Below, one piece after another: positions 1-8,959 of a stretch of DNA of 64,000 nt. Both the position numbers and the translations under genes were made by a program. The notes under the pieces were generated by a model that was not told where the DNA came from, searched no databases, and saw only the letters and a list, made by a program, of their open reading frames with translations. Numbering within the stretch: the stretch's first letter is position 1; every line of letters begins with the position of its first letter. Origin of the DNA: Candidatus Firestoneibacteriota bacterium (GTDB lineage: Bacteria > Oederibacteriota > D2-FULL-39-29); assembly GCA_903928075.1 (NCBI GenBank), contig CAIYPD010000096.1:1-64000 (forward strand). The letters are read 5' to 3'.

Positions 1-1602
1 AGAATCAAGACGCCGGAGTTTCCCCACCGTGCCTGTGAAATAATTTGTCCCGGTAAGAGTTACTCTTACCGTAGTTACTGCCGACGCATTTACAGATGTC
101 GGCGTAAAACTTGCCACGGTCGGCATGGGCGCGGTTATTGTAAAATTTGTAGGAAAAATGCTTACTCCGGTCTTCCCATCAGCATTCGTGACCACAATAT
201 CCCGAACTCCAGGATTCTGGCCGTTTAAATCAAAAGAGCATGTTATACTGTTCGCGAGCGGGTCTGCCACCGATAGAGTCGTTCCGTTTATTGTTGCCAG
301 ACTTGCCCCGGTCAGCTGGACTGCCGCTCCCGCCGCAAAATTACTCCCTGTGATAGTCACAGTTAGCACAGTGGTATTTAGCGAGGTCGTAGGCTGGATT
401 CCCGAGATGGTCGGGGTGTCGAGAAGCTTAAATTCAACCTGAAATTTTGCTGTTTGATCAACCTGCCAGGTACCACCGGTTGTTATTGTTGTTCCGTAAA
501 CATTATGCGCGTCACCAAAAACAAGACTCTTATAGTTAATAGGTATCGTTACATTCGTAGCAGTAAAAGTATTTCTAATATAATAATTCATTGTTGCAGA
601 CCCCGTCCCTGTAATATCCGTAGGTGAAGTCCCCTGGTATATGTACATCCTGTACTTTACCCCCGCCGTCAAAACCGCAGGAGCATAAGCCGGATCATTG
701 GTGGTATTACTGAAATCAACGGAAAACAATCCGCCGTTCTGCCAGTTTCCAATCCATGTGAGCGGCCAGATTAATTTTGAAGCAAGCACAACAGAGTCAG
801 TCGTCCGCACTAACTTAACATAGCAGGGGCTTGTTACATTACGAATTCCGCCCGTGCCGGTTGAACCCAAGAACATCGAGATGCCTTTTACAATAAAGTT
901 AGAGGTAGGCGTAATCTCGGCTCCGGCATAATTTGTCCCATATACGGTATTAAAAAAAGTTACCCCCACCGCTCCCACATTGTTTCCCACAATGAAGTCA
1001 TCGCTATATTCAAGCACATAAGTAGGAATATATTGTGCGGGAGAAGTCGCCGTAAGCCAGGTTGGCCCACCCTTCCACTGCAGAACATTCTCGTCAGTGC
1101 GCGTAGTCAGGGTTGAAGAAAAATCATAGTATTTTCTGGGTCCGCCTGCAACATAATTCGGAGACCAAAAATTAGTAGAGTTGCTGGTACTCGGATCAGA
1201 GTTCATAACTATATGATAAGTATTACCGGCCACGAGGGAGACAGTGGGAGCAAAAGTTGCGCTATTCAAGCCAATTTTGGGAATCCAGGAGGTTGTGGCA
1301 ATTGAAGTTCCGGAAGGCACACCTGCGTTGTCCGTTTGAATGCTCATAAAACAGGTAAGAGTTCCCGGATAATTCCAGGCAACCCAGCTATTCATATGAA
1401 CTTTTCTCAGGGTAGAAGTGTTATGAGTTTCTTTAAACCTGAAAGATATCTTATTTGCACCGTATAAAAAGTTATTATTTCCGGCGGCAGCAATATAAAC
1501 ACTACCGCAATTCCAGCCATAAACCGGATCAGCTGCAGAGACATAACTGCAAAGTAAACATAAACAAAGGGAAGAAATGGCAAATAACTTTTTAAAGGAC
1601 AT
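1..1602 (-). CDS. Secreted protein with C-terminal IPT/TIG-like repeats, partial (runs off left edge); absent from the ORF track
   Basis: Reverse-strand reading from ATG at 1602: MSFKKLFAISSLCLCLLCSYVSAADPVYGWNCGSVYIAAAGNNNF... stays open to position 1; the C-terminal part (PTISGIQPTTSLNTTVLTVTITGSNFAAGAAVQLTG... / PTVASFTPTSVNASAVTTVRVTLTGTNYFTG) matches the IPT/TIG repeat pattern; N-terminal signal peptide. Confidence 0.85.
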   Translation of the reverse strand, partial: MSFKKLFAISSLCLCLLCSYVSAADPVYGWNCGSVYIAAAGNNNFLYGANKISFRFKETHNTSTLRKVHMNSWVAWNYPGTLTCFMSIQTDNAGVPSGTSIATTSWIPKIGLNSATFAPTVSLVAGNTYHIVMNSDPSTSNSTNFWSPNYVAGGPRKYYDFSSTLTTRTDENVLQWKGGPTWLTATSPAQYIPTYVLEYSDDFIVGNNVGAVGVTFFNTVYGTNYAGAEITPTSNFIVKGISMFLGSTGTGGIRNVTSPCYVKLVRTTDSVVLASKLIWPLTWIGNWQNGGLFSVDFSNTTNDPAYAPAVLTAGVKYRMYIYQGTSPTDITGTGSATMNYYIRNTFTATNVTIPINYKSLVFGDAHNVYGTTITTGGTWQVDQTAKFQVEFKLLDTPTISGIQPTTSLNTTVLTVTITGSNFAAGAAVQLTGASLATINGTTLSVADPLANSITCSFDLNGQNPGVRDIVVTNADGKTGVSIFPTNFTITAPMPTVASFTPTSVNASAVTTVRVTLTGTNYFTGTVGKLRRLDS

Positions 1603-1793
1603 TAAAAACCCCCCAAAAATACAATCTTAAGCTGATTACCGTTCTCCTATATATGATATACCTTAAAAGAGAGTTTTGTCAAGACCAGAAAAAAGGGACA
1701 AGGTACAAGAAAGATAACAAGACGACAAAAGAAAAAGGTATGTAAAGACCTTTTGGGGCTCTACATACCTTCAATAAATATTCCTCTTCTTAT

Positions 1794-1901
1794 TTGTCTT
1801 TGCGAGGTCGGCTTTTGGATCGAAGCAATCTTACCTTCAGTGTTTTAGAAATACAATAAGGTGAGATCGCTTCACCGATACTACAAGTTCGCGATGACAA
1901 G
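1794..1901. repeat. Imperfect palindromic intergenic element (TTGCGAGG...GAAGCAATCT type)
   Basis: TTGTCTTTGCGAGG...GGATCGAAGCAATCTTACC and GGTGAGATCGCTTCACCG...TTCGCGATGACAAG are inverted counterparts. Confidence 0.8.
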
Positions 1902-2021
1902 TCGCCATGGATGACAAAGGCCTATCGGCTGATTACAAAGGGGGAACAGCGACCTATAATTTCAAATAATTACTTCGCTTTCATCTATTCTCTATTGTCT
2001 ATTGCTCAATTGCTCTATTCC

Positions 2022-2660
2022 CTAATACCCTATTTTTTTCAAAATCTCATGGGCGATAATAATGTGACCATTCAGGTAAGGATGGACGGGCTCGCCGCAA
2101 AAATAATCCGCTTGCCGGTATTTCAGCTGGTTTTGAAACGCTTTATTGACTTCAACATGCAGGGCACCATATTTTTTTGCCAGGTCTTTAATCGCTTTCA
2201 AGTATTCAGGCAGGAGTTTTAAAACCGCCGACCTATCGCTCCCGCTTTTAAAATCCGTGCTTAGATAAAAAGGATCCACTAAGACAAGTTTTGGCCCGAC
2301 TTTCGTCCTAGTTTCCTTAAGCAGTTGGTCATAAATTTCCCTGAATTTTTCCGACGGTACCGGAACCATATCCTGTCTTAAAGTCCTGTGCAGGTCGTTA
2401 ATCCCTATCTTCACAAAGAGCCAGTCGGGCTTAAGATTAAGCATATCGTCCTGCCAGCGGTCCCGTAGTTCTATAACGGTATTCCCGTTAATTCCTTTAT
2501 TAAAATAATTTATTTTCCGTTCCGGATACTTTGCAGTAATGAGATCAATAATCATCTGAACATACCCCCGCCCATAAGGCGGAAACGCCCCTCTTCTTTC
2601 ACAATCGGTAATACTATCCCCGATAAAAACAACACTTTGACCGGATTTGATTTGCAGCAT
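2022..2660 (-). CDS. SGNH/GDSL-family hydrolase (lipase/esterase)
   Basis: N-terminal VVFIGDSITD block, GINGNT, KIGINDLH and C-terminal PVHPYLNGH motifs of the SGNH family. Confidence 0.9.
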   Translation of the reverse strand: MLQIKSGQSVVFIGDSITDCERRGAFPPYGRGYVQMIIDLITAKYPERKINYFNKGINGNTVIELRDRWQDDMLNLKPDWLFVKIGINDLHRTLRQDMVPVPSEKFREIYDQLLKETRTKVGPKLVLVDPFYLSTDFKSGSDRSAVLKLLPEYLKAIKDLAKKYGALHVEVNKAFQNQLKYRQADYFCGEPVHPYLNGHIIIAHEILKKIGY

Positions 2661-2992
2661 TACATGCCTCCTTTGATATTAATTCTCAACGCAATAACGA
2701 ATAAATTCGAAGAACTATCCGCCCTAATAATTGGCGGACGAAAAAAGCTGACAAAAAGAAAACAAGGAAACTTAATATCTCTTTTTTTATTTCTTTTTTT
2801 TTAGAATTTTACTCCTCCCTTACCTAAATTACAAAGACAAGGAAAGATCGCTTCGCCATAAAACCGACTCCCTCCATAAAGCCTGGCGGGCACAGCGCGA
2901 TGACAATACCCTACAACGATTTTAGACATTACAAACTTTACAAACCTTATAAACTTTATGAACTGTTATAAAACCTTACCGACCTTTACGGA

Positions 2993-5611
2993 CTATCTTA
3001 TTACTCTGATCCCTTTCGGCGCCTTTATTTTCAATTTAACTATCTTTCCGTTCTTGGCTTGCCATTCAACTTTGATGTTTCCCTTCGGGGTCGGGACTTC
3101 GCCTTTCGCCCAGGTTAGGTCAAAACATTTTGGCCGGACCGTTACTTTTGAAAATCCGGAAGCAGAATCCTCTACAGGTTTTACGCCAAGTATCTCCCGC
3201 GCAAAGATAGCAGTCGGATAACCCGACCAGCCGTGGCACCAGCTGTTTTTCTGCCCCTGCCAGCCTTCCCAGAAGGAGGTGGCGCCTTCATCCAGCATAT
3301 ACTTAAACTTTTCTTTTATCTGCCTAAGGACAAAATCAGCTTGACCGTGGTTCAAGAGAGCGCTGTAGACATGATATTTATGGCTCGGTGACGACTCCAG
3401 CGGCAGCTTACCTTCCATTATTTTTTCCAGCACCGCTTTTGCGGTCTTGCCTTTCAAAACCCCAAAGGCCACGCCGGCGCCGTTGGAAACTTCAGAACAA
3501 GAGTTTTTCCCGTCACCGTAGATAACATCATTGAGTAGTCCCTCTTTTTTATTCCAGAAGAGTTTAAGCGTTTTAACGCGGATCTTTTTTGCAATAGACC
3601 GGAGTTTTGCGGCTTCCTTTTTATCTCCGACTAACGCCTGGACTTTAGCCATGGTATCAAGAAAATAAGAGAACTTCGCGTTCATAGCGGAAAAAGAATA
3701 CTGCAGGCCCATCCCATAAACAGAAGACAATTGATTGTCTATCCACTGGTAGGTTCGGGGTTCATTATTCCGGAATACCCCGTCCTTATTTATCCTGCTG
3801 ACCAGCCAGCCTGTGCAGAGTTTAAGTTTTGGCAGCATTTCCAAAAGCAGGCTTTTGTCTCCGGAATGAACAAAATAGTCCCAGATGGCGCAGGCCCACT
3901 CAAAGGTTTGAAAAGAAAATTCCTCATTGAGCGTCATGCAGACCCAGACCCGGCCTTTGGTGTCCTGTAAAAAACCCTGCTGTCTAAGCACGCTGCGCGC
4001 GTATTTGTAGTCGCAATCCGAATAATAACCGGCCATAAGAATTCTTGCCGAATCTTCTATCCAGGGACGCTTTTCCCGCCAGGGGCAGTCCATCGGCGTG
4101 TCCCGCATGCAAAGATTTGCGGAGTAAGCGCCGACTTCAAAAATCCGGTTTAAAAGCGGATCAGAGGATTCGAACTTCCCTTTTCTTGAAAACGGATACT
4201 CGACATAGTCAAGATAGATACTCTTGATATTCAGGTCTTTGGTCACATTCCGCAAGGTCACCTGGATATATCTACAGCCCTTCCATTCAAGCGGTTTGAC
4301 CGTCTCTTCCTCTTCGCCCAGGGTAAAACGGTCGGTATAGGAAACCTCGGATTTGACCGGATTAATCCTGTCGTTGGTCAGATGCTCTGCACAGCCAATA
4401 TCCACGACGGTACCCGCCGCACCTTTTATTTTTACCACCGGGTAACCCGTCAATTCTTTTCCTATATCTAAAATCACGGTATACGCCTTGCCGGAAGGCA
4501 GCTTTTTCAAAGTCACGGACCGTCCTTGAAGGAGTTTTTCCGCTCCCAGGGCGCTCTCTTCTATATCTTCTGCGGCCATCTGTTTGGCGGCATTAAAAAA
4601 AGAAATATCCTTTGCAGCCTGTTTGATTCCGGCAAAATCCAGAGCGAAGGGTTTTTGCAGGGGGAAGACGGTAAAATGCAAATAATTTTGATTTCTACCG
4701 GCGGCGGCAGCTCCCTGAATTTTCAACTTTAGAACATTTTTACCCTGCTTTAATTCAAGCTCCGCGCTTTGAAAATTATTTACGAAAGTACAGGTCTCAA
4801 ATCCGGCACCATTCAAAGAATAACTGCTTGTTTTATCTGTTTCCAGGAGTAACCGCGCCTTCTGTTTTTTCCCGGAGGTAATGACGGCTTCCACAAAAAT
4901 TTCTGTCTCTGTTTTTTTAACGGGCATATAAAATACCGGGTGCTTTTCCAGCCCTTCGGGAATAAGACAGTTAACCAGACCCTGCCTGCTTACAGCCACC
5001 GGAAGCATAGCGGTATGCTTAAGCTGCGCGATGCTTCTTTCCTCGGGATTACCCCACTCACCATACGGAGCGCTACGGAGTTCATCACTTGCCTGCCACC
5101 TGGAATCATCAAAGCCCGGGGCCGTCCAGCCCTTGATACGCTTCCTGAAATCCCTTACTTCAATAAATTCAAGATTCAGGTAAAAGGACCGGCGGGGTAC
5201 ATCCTGTTTCCATTCCAGGGATTTTTCGCATTTCCAGGAATTGTCGGTGACTACTTCCTGCTTGCCGTTTATAGTCAATTGTGCCATCAGTGCCGCCTGT
5301 TTGGGAACCGACCAGCCGGAAGGGATACCGTAGTAATTAACCAGCACAGCAAGGGTATTTTTGCCTTTCTTCAAATATTTTGCCACCTCAAGATTGTCGT
5401 AAATCTGCTGTTCCGGATAGGAGACCGAAGTACTTTTGTGGACATACTTGCCGTTGATATAGAGTTCATACCAGCTCTCGGCGGTTATTAAAATGTGCGC
5501 TTTTTTTACCGCCCCCGGTGTTTCAAAGGTCTTCCTGAAATAGATAAACTCATTAGGCGTCCCGACCAAACTCTTCCAGATCCACTTAGCTTTCCAAATA
5601 ATGTCAGACAT
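2993..5611 (-). CDS. GH78-like alpha-L-rhamnosidase
   Basis: 872 aa; N-terminal KAKWIW...FRKTFE, DTPMDCPWREKRPWIEDS catalytic region and C-terminal region typical of bacterial rhamnosidases. Confidence 0.88.
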   Translation of the reverse strand: MSDIIWKAKWIWKSLVGTPNEFIYFRKTFETPGAVKKAHILITAESWYELYINGKYVHKSTSVSYPEQQIYDNLEVAKYLKKGKNTLAVLVNYYGIPSGWSVPKQAALMAQLTINGKQEVVTDNSWKCEKSLEWKQDVPRRSFYLNLEFIEVRDFRKRIKGWTAPGFDDSRWQASDELRSAPYGEWGNPEERSIAQLKHTAMLPVAVSRQGLVNCLIPEGLEKHPVFYMPVKKTETEIFVEAVITSGKKQKARLLLETDKTSSYSLNGAGFETCTFVNNFQSAELELKQGKNVLKLKIQGAAAAGRNQNYLHFTVFPLQKPFALDFAGIKQAAKDISFFNAAKQMAAEDIEESALGAEKLLQGRSVTLKKLPSGKAYTVILDIGKELTGYPVVKIKGAAGTVVDIGCAEHLTNDRINPVKSEVSYTDRFTLGEEEETVKPLEWKGCRYIQVTLRNVTKDLNIKSIYLDYVEYPFSRKGKFESSDPLLNRIFEVGAYSANLCMRDTPMDCPWREKRPWIEDSARILMAGYYSDCDYKYARSVLRQQGFLQDTKGRVWVCMTLNEEFSFQTFEWACAIWDYFVHSGDKSLLLEMLPKLKLCTGWLVSRINKDGVFRNNEPRTYQWIDNQLSSVYGMGLQYSFSAMNAKFSYFLDTMAKVQALVGDKKEAAKLRSIAKKIRVKTLKLFWNKKEGLLNDVIYGDGKNSCSEVSNGAGVAFGVLKGKTAKAVLEKIMEGKLPLESSPSHKYHVYSALLNHGQADFVLRQIKEKFKYMLDEGATSFWEGWQGQKNSWCHGWSGYPTAIFAREILGVKPVEDSASGFSKVTVRPKCFDLTWAKGEVPTPKGNIKVEWQAKNGKIVKLKIKAPKGIRVIR

Positions 5612-5660
5612 AAAACCTCCCTTTTATAAGTATGAAGTACTTTCGTTTTACTTGAAACTG

Positions 5661-5910
5661 CTTTAAAGTGCGTCTAAAGGTCCGTAAGGTCCATAAAGTC
5701 TATAAGGTCTAAAATCGTTGTAAGATATTTGTTAAGTTCATCCGTGTATCTGTGTCATCTGTTTTTATCCATGCCCGCCAGTCTTTTTGGAGGGTGTGTA
5801 TCTGCCTTCAAAAATGTAAATATTATGATATTTGAGCATCCGCCTGGGCGGAAGCTGCGCTTTTAGCAGCATAAAGTCTAAAATCGTTGATGGATACTTA
5901 TTTAAGTGCA
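5661..5910 (+). repeat. Composite intergenic repeat, copy 1
   Basis: GGTCCGTAAGGTCCATAAAGTCTATAAGGTCTAAAATCGTTG...ATCTGTGTCATCTG...TCTTTTTGGAGGGTGTGTATCTGCCTTCAAAAATGTAAATATTATGATATTTGAGCATCCGCCTGGGCGGAAGCTGCGCTTTTAGCAGCATAAAGTCTAAAATCGTTG. Confidence 0.9.
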
Positions 5911-6014
5911 ATGCTCTTATCCGGCGAAGCCGTCCGCCTCAGGAGGACAAACATCATCTTTTATCTCTTGCCGACCTTCTGACCTTCTGACCTTCCAAAC
6001 CTCATCTTTTATCC

Positions 6015-7145
6015 CTATTCTACTGTATAAATATTCACTCCGTAGGGGCTAAAGGTATCCTCGAAGATGCCTTCCCCGGGAATAATTTTTCTGTTTTCGT
6101 TCGCGGTTATCGTGCTGTTTTTTTTCAAGCCGGCTACGGTGAAGTTTACTTTTTCCTCTTTATTTCTCATATTGACAGCAAAGATATAGGTTTTGCCTTC
6201 AAATTCCTTCACCAGAATATCAACCTGCCCGCCGTTTTCTTCTTTCTTCTCAACCTTGCCTGTAACATCGGCAGAGCAGAGCACCGGCGTAAGTTTTGTG
6301 ATAAGTTCATTATTTGTTTTCATTGCATTTTTAATTTCAGGTGTGGAAGAGTCCCAGCGCCAGGGATTCCAGGAAACGGTAAAATAACCTATGGCTTTGG
6401 CCCCGTGAACCAGTGCCTGCCAGACCATATTAGTAAACTCAAAATCCTTAGCGCCGTCCGGATGGTCTATCTCTATTAATTTTTCCTTAGGCACACCCGG
6501 TAATATAGAAGTCGCCTCCACAAAAGCCAGAACAGGTTTACTGTTATTACTGTAGCCCTTAATCAGGTCTACCGACTCCGCGGTCCGCGGAATCCATTCC
6601 GGCTTTCCCCAGGTAGTAATGGGATAAAAAGAAAAACCCAGAGCATCCCCGTATTCACAATACTTTGGATAAAAAGAACGGTCAAACTTCTCTATACCCT
6701 GCAAAAAACCGTAGTTGGCAAAATAAAAGAATATCTTATTAGCCGGATCTTCTTTTCTGATGTTATCGCAGACTGCCTTCCATTTCTCCGGCGGAAATAT
6801 ATTTTCACGCCCATGGTCCGGAGAACCTGCAACCCAAAAAAGCAGAGCCGGATGTTCCTTGAGCGATTTGGTCTTATCTTTATATTCAAGCACCCCCCGC
6901 ATCCCCTCTTTTTCCAGACCGTCCAGAAAATCCTTGGCCGTGGGATCACCTGACCAGACAAGCGTATTAACACCGAGTTCTTTCCAGTAAGAAATCATCT
7001 TAGGCGGCTGAACCCAGACCAGCAGGGGTATAAAAGGTTTGCCTCCCGCCAGAAATTCCCTATTTTTACCTATCTCAACTTTTGCAAAAGCCGGCTGAAA
7101 AAACAATACCGCAAACAAAAACAATAACATAAGCCTTTCTTTCAT
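6015..7145 (-). CDS. Secreted TIM-barrel-like glycosidase/hypothetical protein, paralog of 14903-16105
   Basis: Start taken at internal MKERLMLLFLFAVLFFQPAFA (signal peptide); shares KVEIGKNREFLAGGKPFIP and VKEFEGKTYIFAVN blocks with 14903-16105. Confidence 0.7.
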   Translation of the reverse strand: MKERLMLLFLFAVLFFQPAFAKVEIGKNREFLAGGKPFIPLLVWVQPPKMISYWKELGVNTLVWSGDPTAKDFLDGLEKEGMRGVLEYKDKTKSLKEHPALLFWVAGSPDHGRENIFPPEKWKAVCDNIRKEDPANKIFFYFANYGFLQGIEKFDRSFYPKYCEYGDALGFSFYPITTWGKPEWIPRTAESVDLIKGYSNNSKPVLAFVEATSILPGVPKEKLIEIDHPDGAKDFEFTNMVWQALVHGAKAIGYFTVSWNPWRWDSSTPEIKNAMKTNNELITKLTPVLCSADVTGKVEKKEENGGQVDILVKEFEGKTYIFAVNMRNKEEKVNFTVAGLKKNSTITANENRKIIPGEGIFEDTFSPYGVNIYTVE

Positions 7146-7506
7146 CTCTTCTCCTAAAGTACGAAGTCCTTGCCGTCCAAAAAACATCGAATGGCGATAA
7201 AAGTCCGTAAAGGTCCGTAAAAGTCCATAAGGTCTGTAAAGTCTAAAATCGTTGACGGATATTTATGTAAGTGCAATTCTTAAGCTCGTCCTTTTGTTTC
7301 TGTCATTCTAATCTCTTGCCGACCTTCCGACCCTCTGACCCTCTGCGCCAAGTTTACTTGGCGAGATCTCGCCGTAGGCGGACAAACCTCATCTTTTGTC
7401 ACTCTCTATTTCTATCAGCCAGAAACTGTCAAGATAAACCGGCAGCTGAATTTCCGCGCCCTTTTCATCGGACAACCGGGTGCCGGCTCCGTGCGCTCTG
7501 TAATTA

Positions 7507-8781
7507 TTACTTACCGGATTCATTCACAATTGCGGCGTCAGGATGGCCGGTTATACTATTTTTAATAAGTTTTATTTTTGAAACCCCGGGCGCAAAGTAA
7601 AAGGCGCTTCTCTGGTATTTTTTACCTTTTTTTCTTGTTTCCCTGATAATATTTTTTTCGAAAGTCAGGTCATGGGTAATCCCGTTTATGTAGACCCCGC
7701 AGCTTATAAGTTCCCGCCGCGGCAAAGTCGCAAGCAATTCCGCTGGGACCCGTTCGACCGGAGTCCCGTTGTTTTCAATTATATTTTTGCGAAAAATATT
7801 CCGGTGCGCGCCGTTGGACTCGGTTTTCCTCCGGAAAGCCACGCCGTGTTTCGCATTGCCGTAGATATGGTTATTTTCAAATATATTATCCGTGTCTTTA
7901 TGCCCTATAGAGATGCCGTTCCGGTACTGCCCGGCCCCGTTAGAAAATATTTTATTCCCGGACATTACACTTTCTCTTACGCCCCAGCAAATATAGAGAC
8001 CGTCGGAGTAATTGTGGTGAATACTGTTGTTAAGGCCTTTTGACCACGGACTGTGCCCGCCAAAATGCATCCCGTATTCCGTATTATAGGCAGTCTCGCA
8101 TTTTTCCACAGTGACCCGCTCGCAGGTGCTGACACAGATGCCGTCACCCAGACTGTGGATTACTTTGATATTTTTTATAAGGCAATCTTTACTCTTTGTA
8201 AAATAGACTCCGGGAATCCGGAAGCCCTTGAGTTCCGGGATTTTTTTCGCTTCCTCGCCCATATCCACGACCAGATCTTCCGCGGCCGCATTTTCCACGG
8301 CAATCGCATAGATGCCCCTGAAGTAAGTCACGACAAAACCCCCGGCCGTGACGCTATAATCATTGGCCAGGTAATTATCAATATATAATTTTCCGCCGGC
8401 AATTTTTGTAATGGTCAGGGGAATTCTGACCATATTCGTTATAGGGCTTTGGTCTTTAAGAAAGACGCCCATACCCGGGGCAAAGCCCGAAGTGCTTTCA
8501 GGCATAATTTCTTTCTGGCCGTAGTCCGCATCAACATTGAGCCGGCTTAAGACCACAGAAGTTTTCTTAAGAATGGTCTTTTTTCCTGCCCCGACCAGCC
8601 TTATATTTGACTTTAAAAAGACGGAGTTATTAAGAGCATAGGTCCCCGGCAGAAGCCTCACCGTCCCGCCGCCGCGAAGAGCAAGAGCGTCAATGGCTAT
8701 TTGAATCGCCCTAACATCATTCCCGGTTACATCGGCATTTTTCGGCCCCACCGTTAACTCATTGTTTTTTTTAGCAGGCAT
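7507..8781 (-). CDS. Right-handed parallel beta-helix (pectate-lyase-like) protein
   Basis: ALRGGGTVRLLPGTYALNNSVFLKSNIRLVGAG start and repeated N-rich coil pattern (NSIHHNYSDGLYI, ENNHIYGNAKHGVAF). Confidence 0.88.
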   Translation of the reverse strand: MPAKKNNELTVGPKNADVTGNDVRAIQIAIDALALRGGGTVRLLPGTYALNNSVFLKSNIRLVGAGKKTILKKTSVVLSRLNVDADYGQKEIMPESTSGFAPGMGVFLKDQSPITNMVRIPLTITKIAGGKLYIDNYLANDYSVTAGGFVVTYFRGIYAIAVENAAAEDLVVDMGEEAKKIPELKGFRIPGVYFTKSKDCLIKNIKVIHSLGDGICVSTCERVTVEKCETAYNTEYGMHFGGHSPWSKGLNNSIHHNYSDGLYICWGVRESVMSGNKIFSNGAGQYRNGISIGHKDTDNIFENNHIYGNAKHGVAFRRKTESNGAHRNIFRKNIIENNGTPVERVPAELLATLPRRELISCGVYINGITHDLTFEKNIIRETRKKGKKYQRSAFYFAPGVSKIKLIKNSITGHPDAAIVNESGK

Positions 8782-8800
8782 TTTGTTCTCCTTTTTTTCT

Positions 8801-8932
8801 CTGTCATCCTCGCGAACGCGGGAACCAGTGTCTTTGCAGCTTTACTTTTTAAAACACTATTAATAAAGACGCTGCCCGCCACAAAGCGTTGGCGGATCAA
8901 ACAAGAGATCTCCGGTCAAGCCGGGGATGACA
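8801..8932. repeat. GTCATCC...GGATGAC palindromic intergenic element with nested CCGCC palindrome
   Basis: CTGTCATCCTCGCGAACGCGGGAACCAGTGTCTTT at left; AAAGACGCTG and CTCCGGTCAAGCCGGGGATGACA at right; CCGCCACAAAGCGTTGGCGGA nested at 8876-8896. Confidence 0.8.
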
Positions 8933-8959
8933 AAAATAATTTTCTAAAAAATATTTTTG

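Noticed and set aside
2958-3221. 87-aa plus-strand ORF over the rhamnosidase 3' end
   Set aside because: Starts in the AAACCTTAC repeat and runs antisense to the conserved GH78 coding region.
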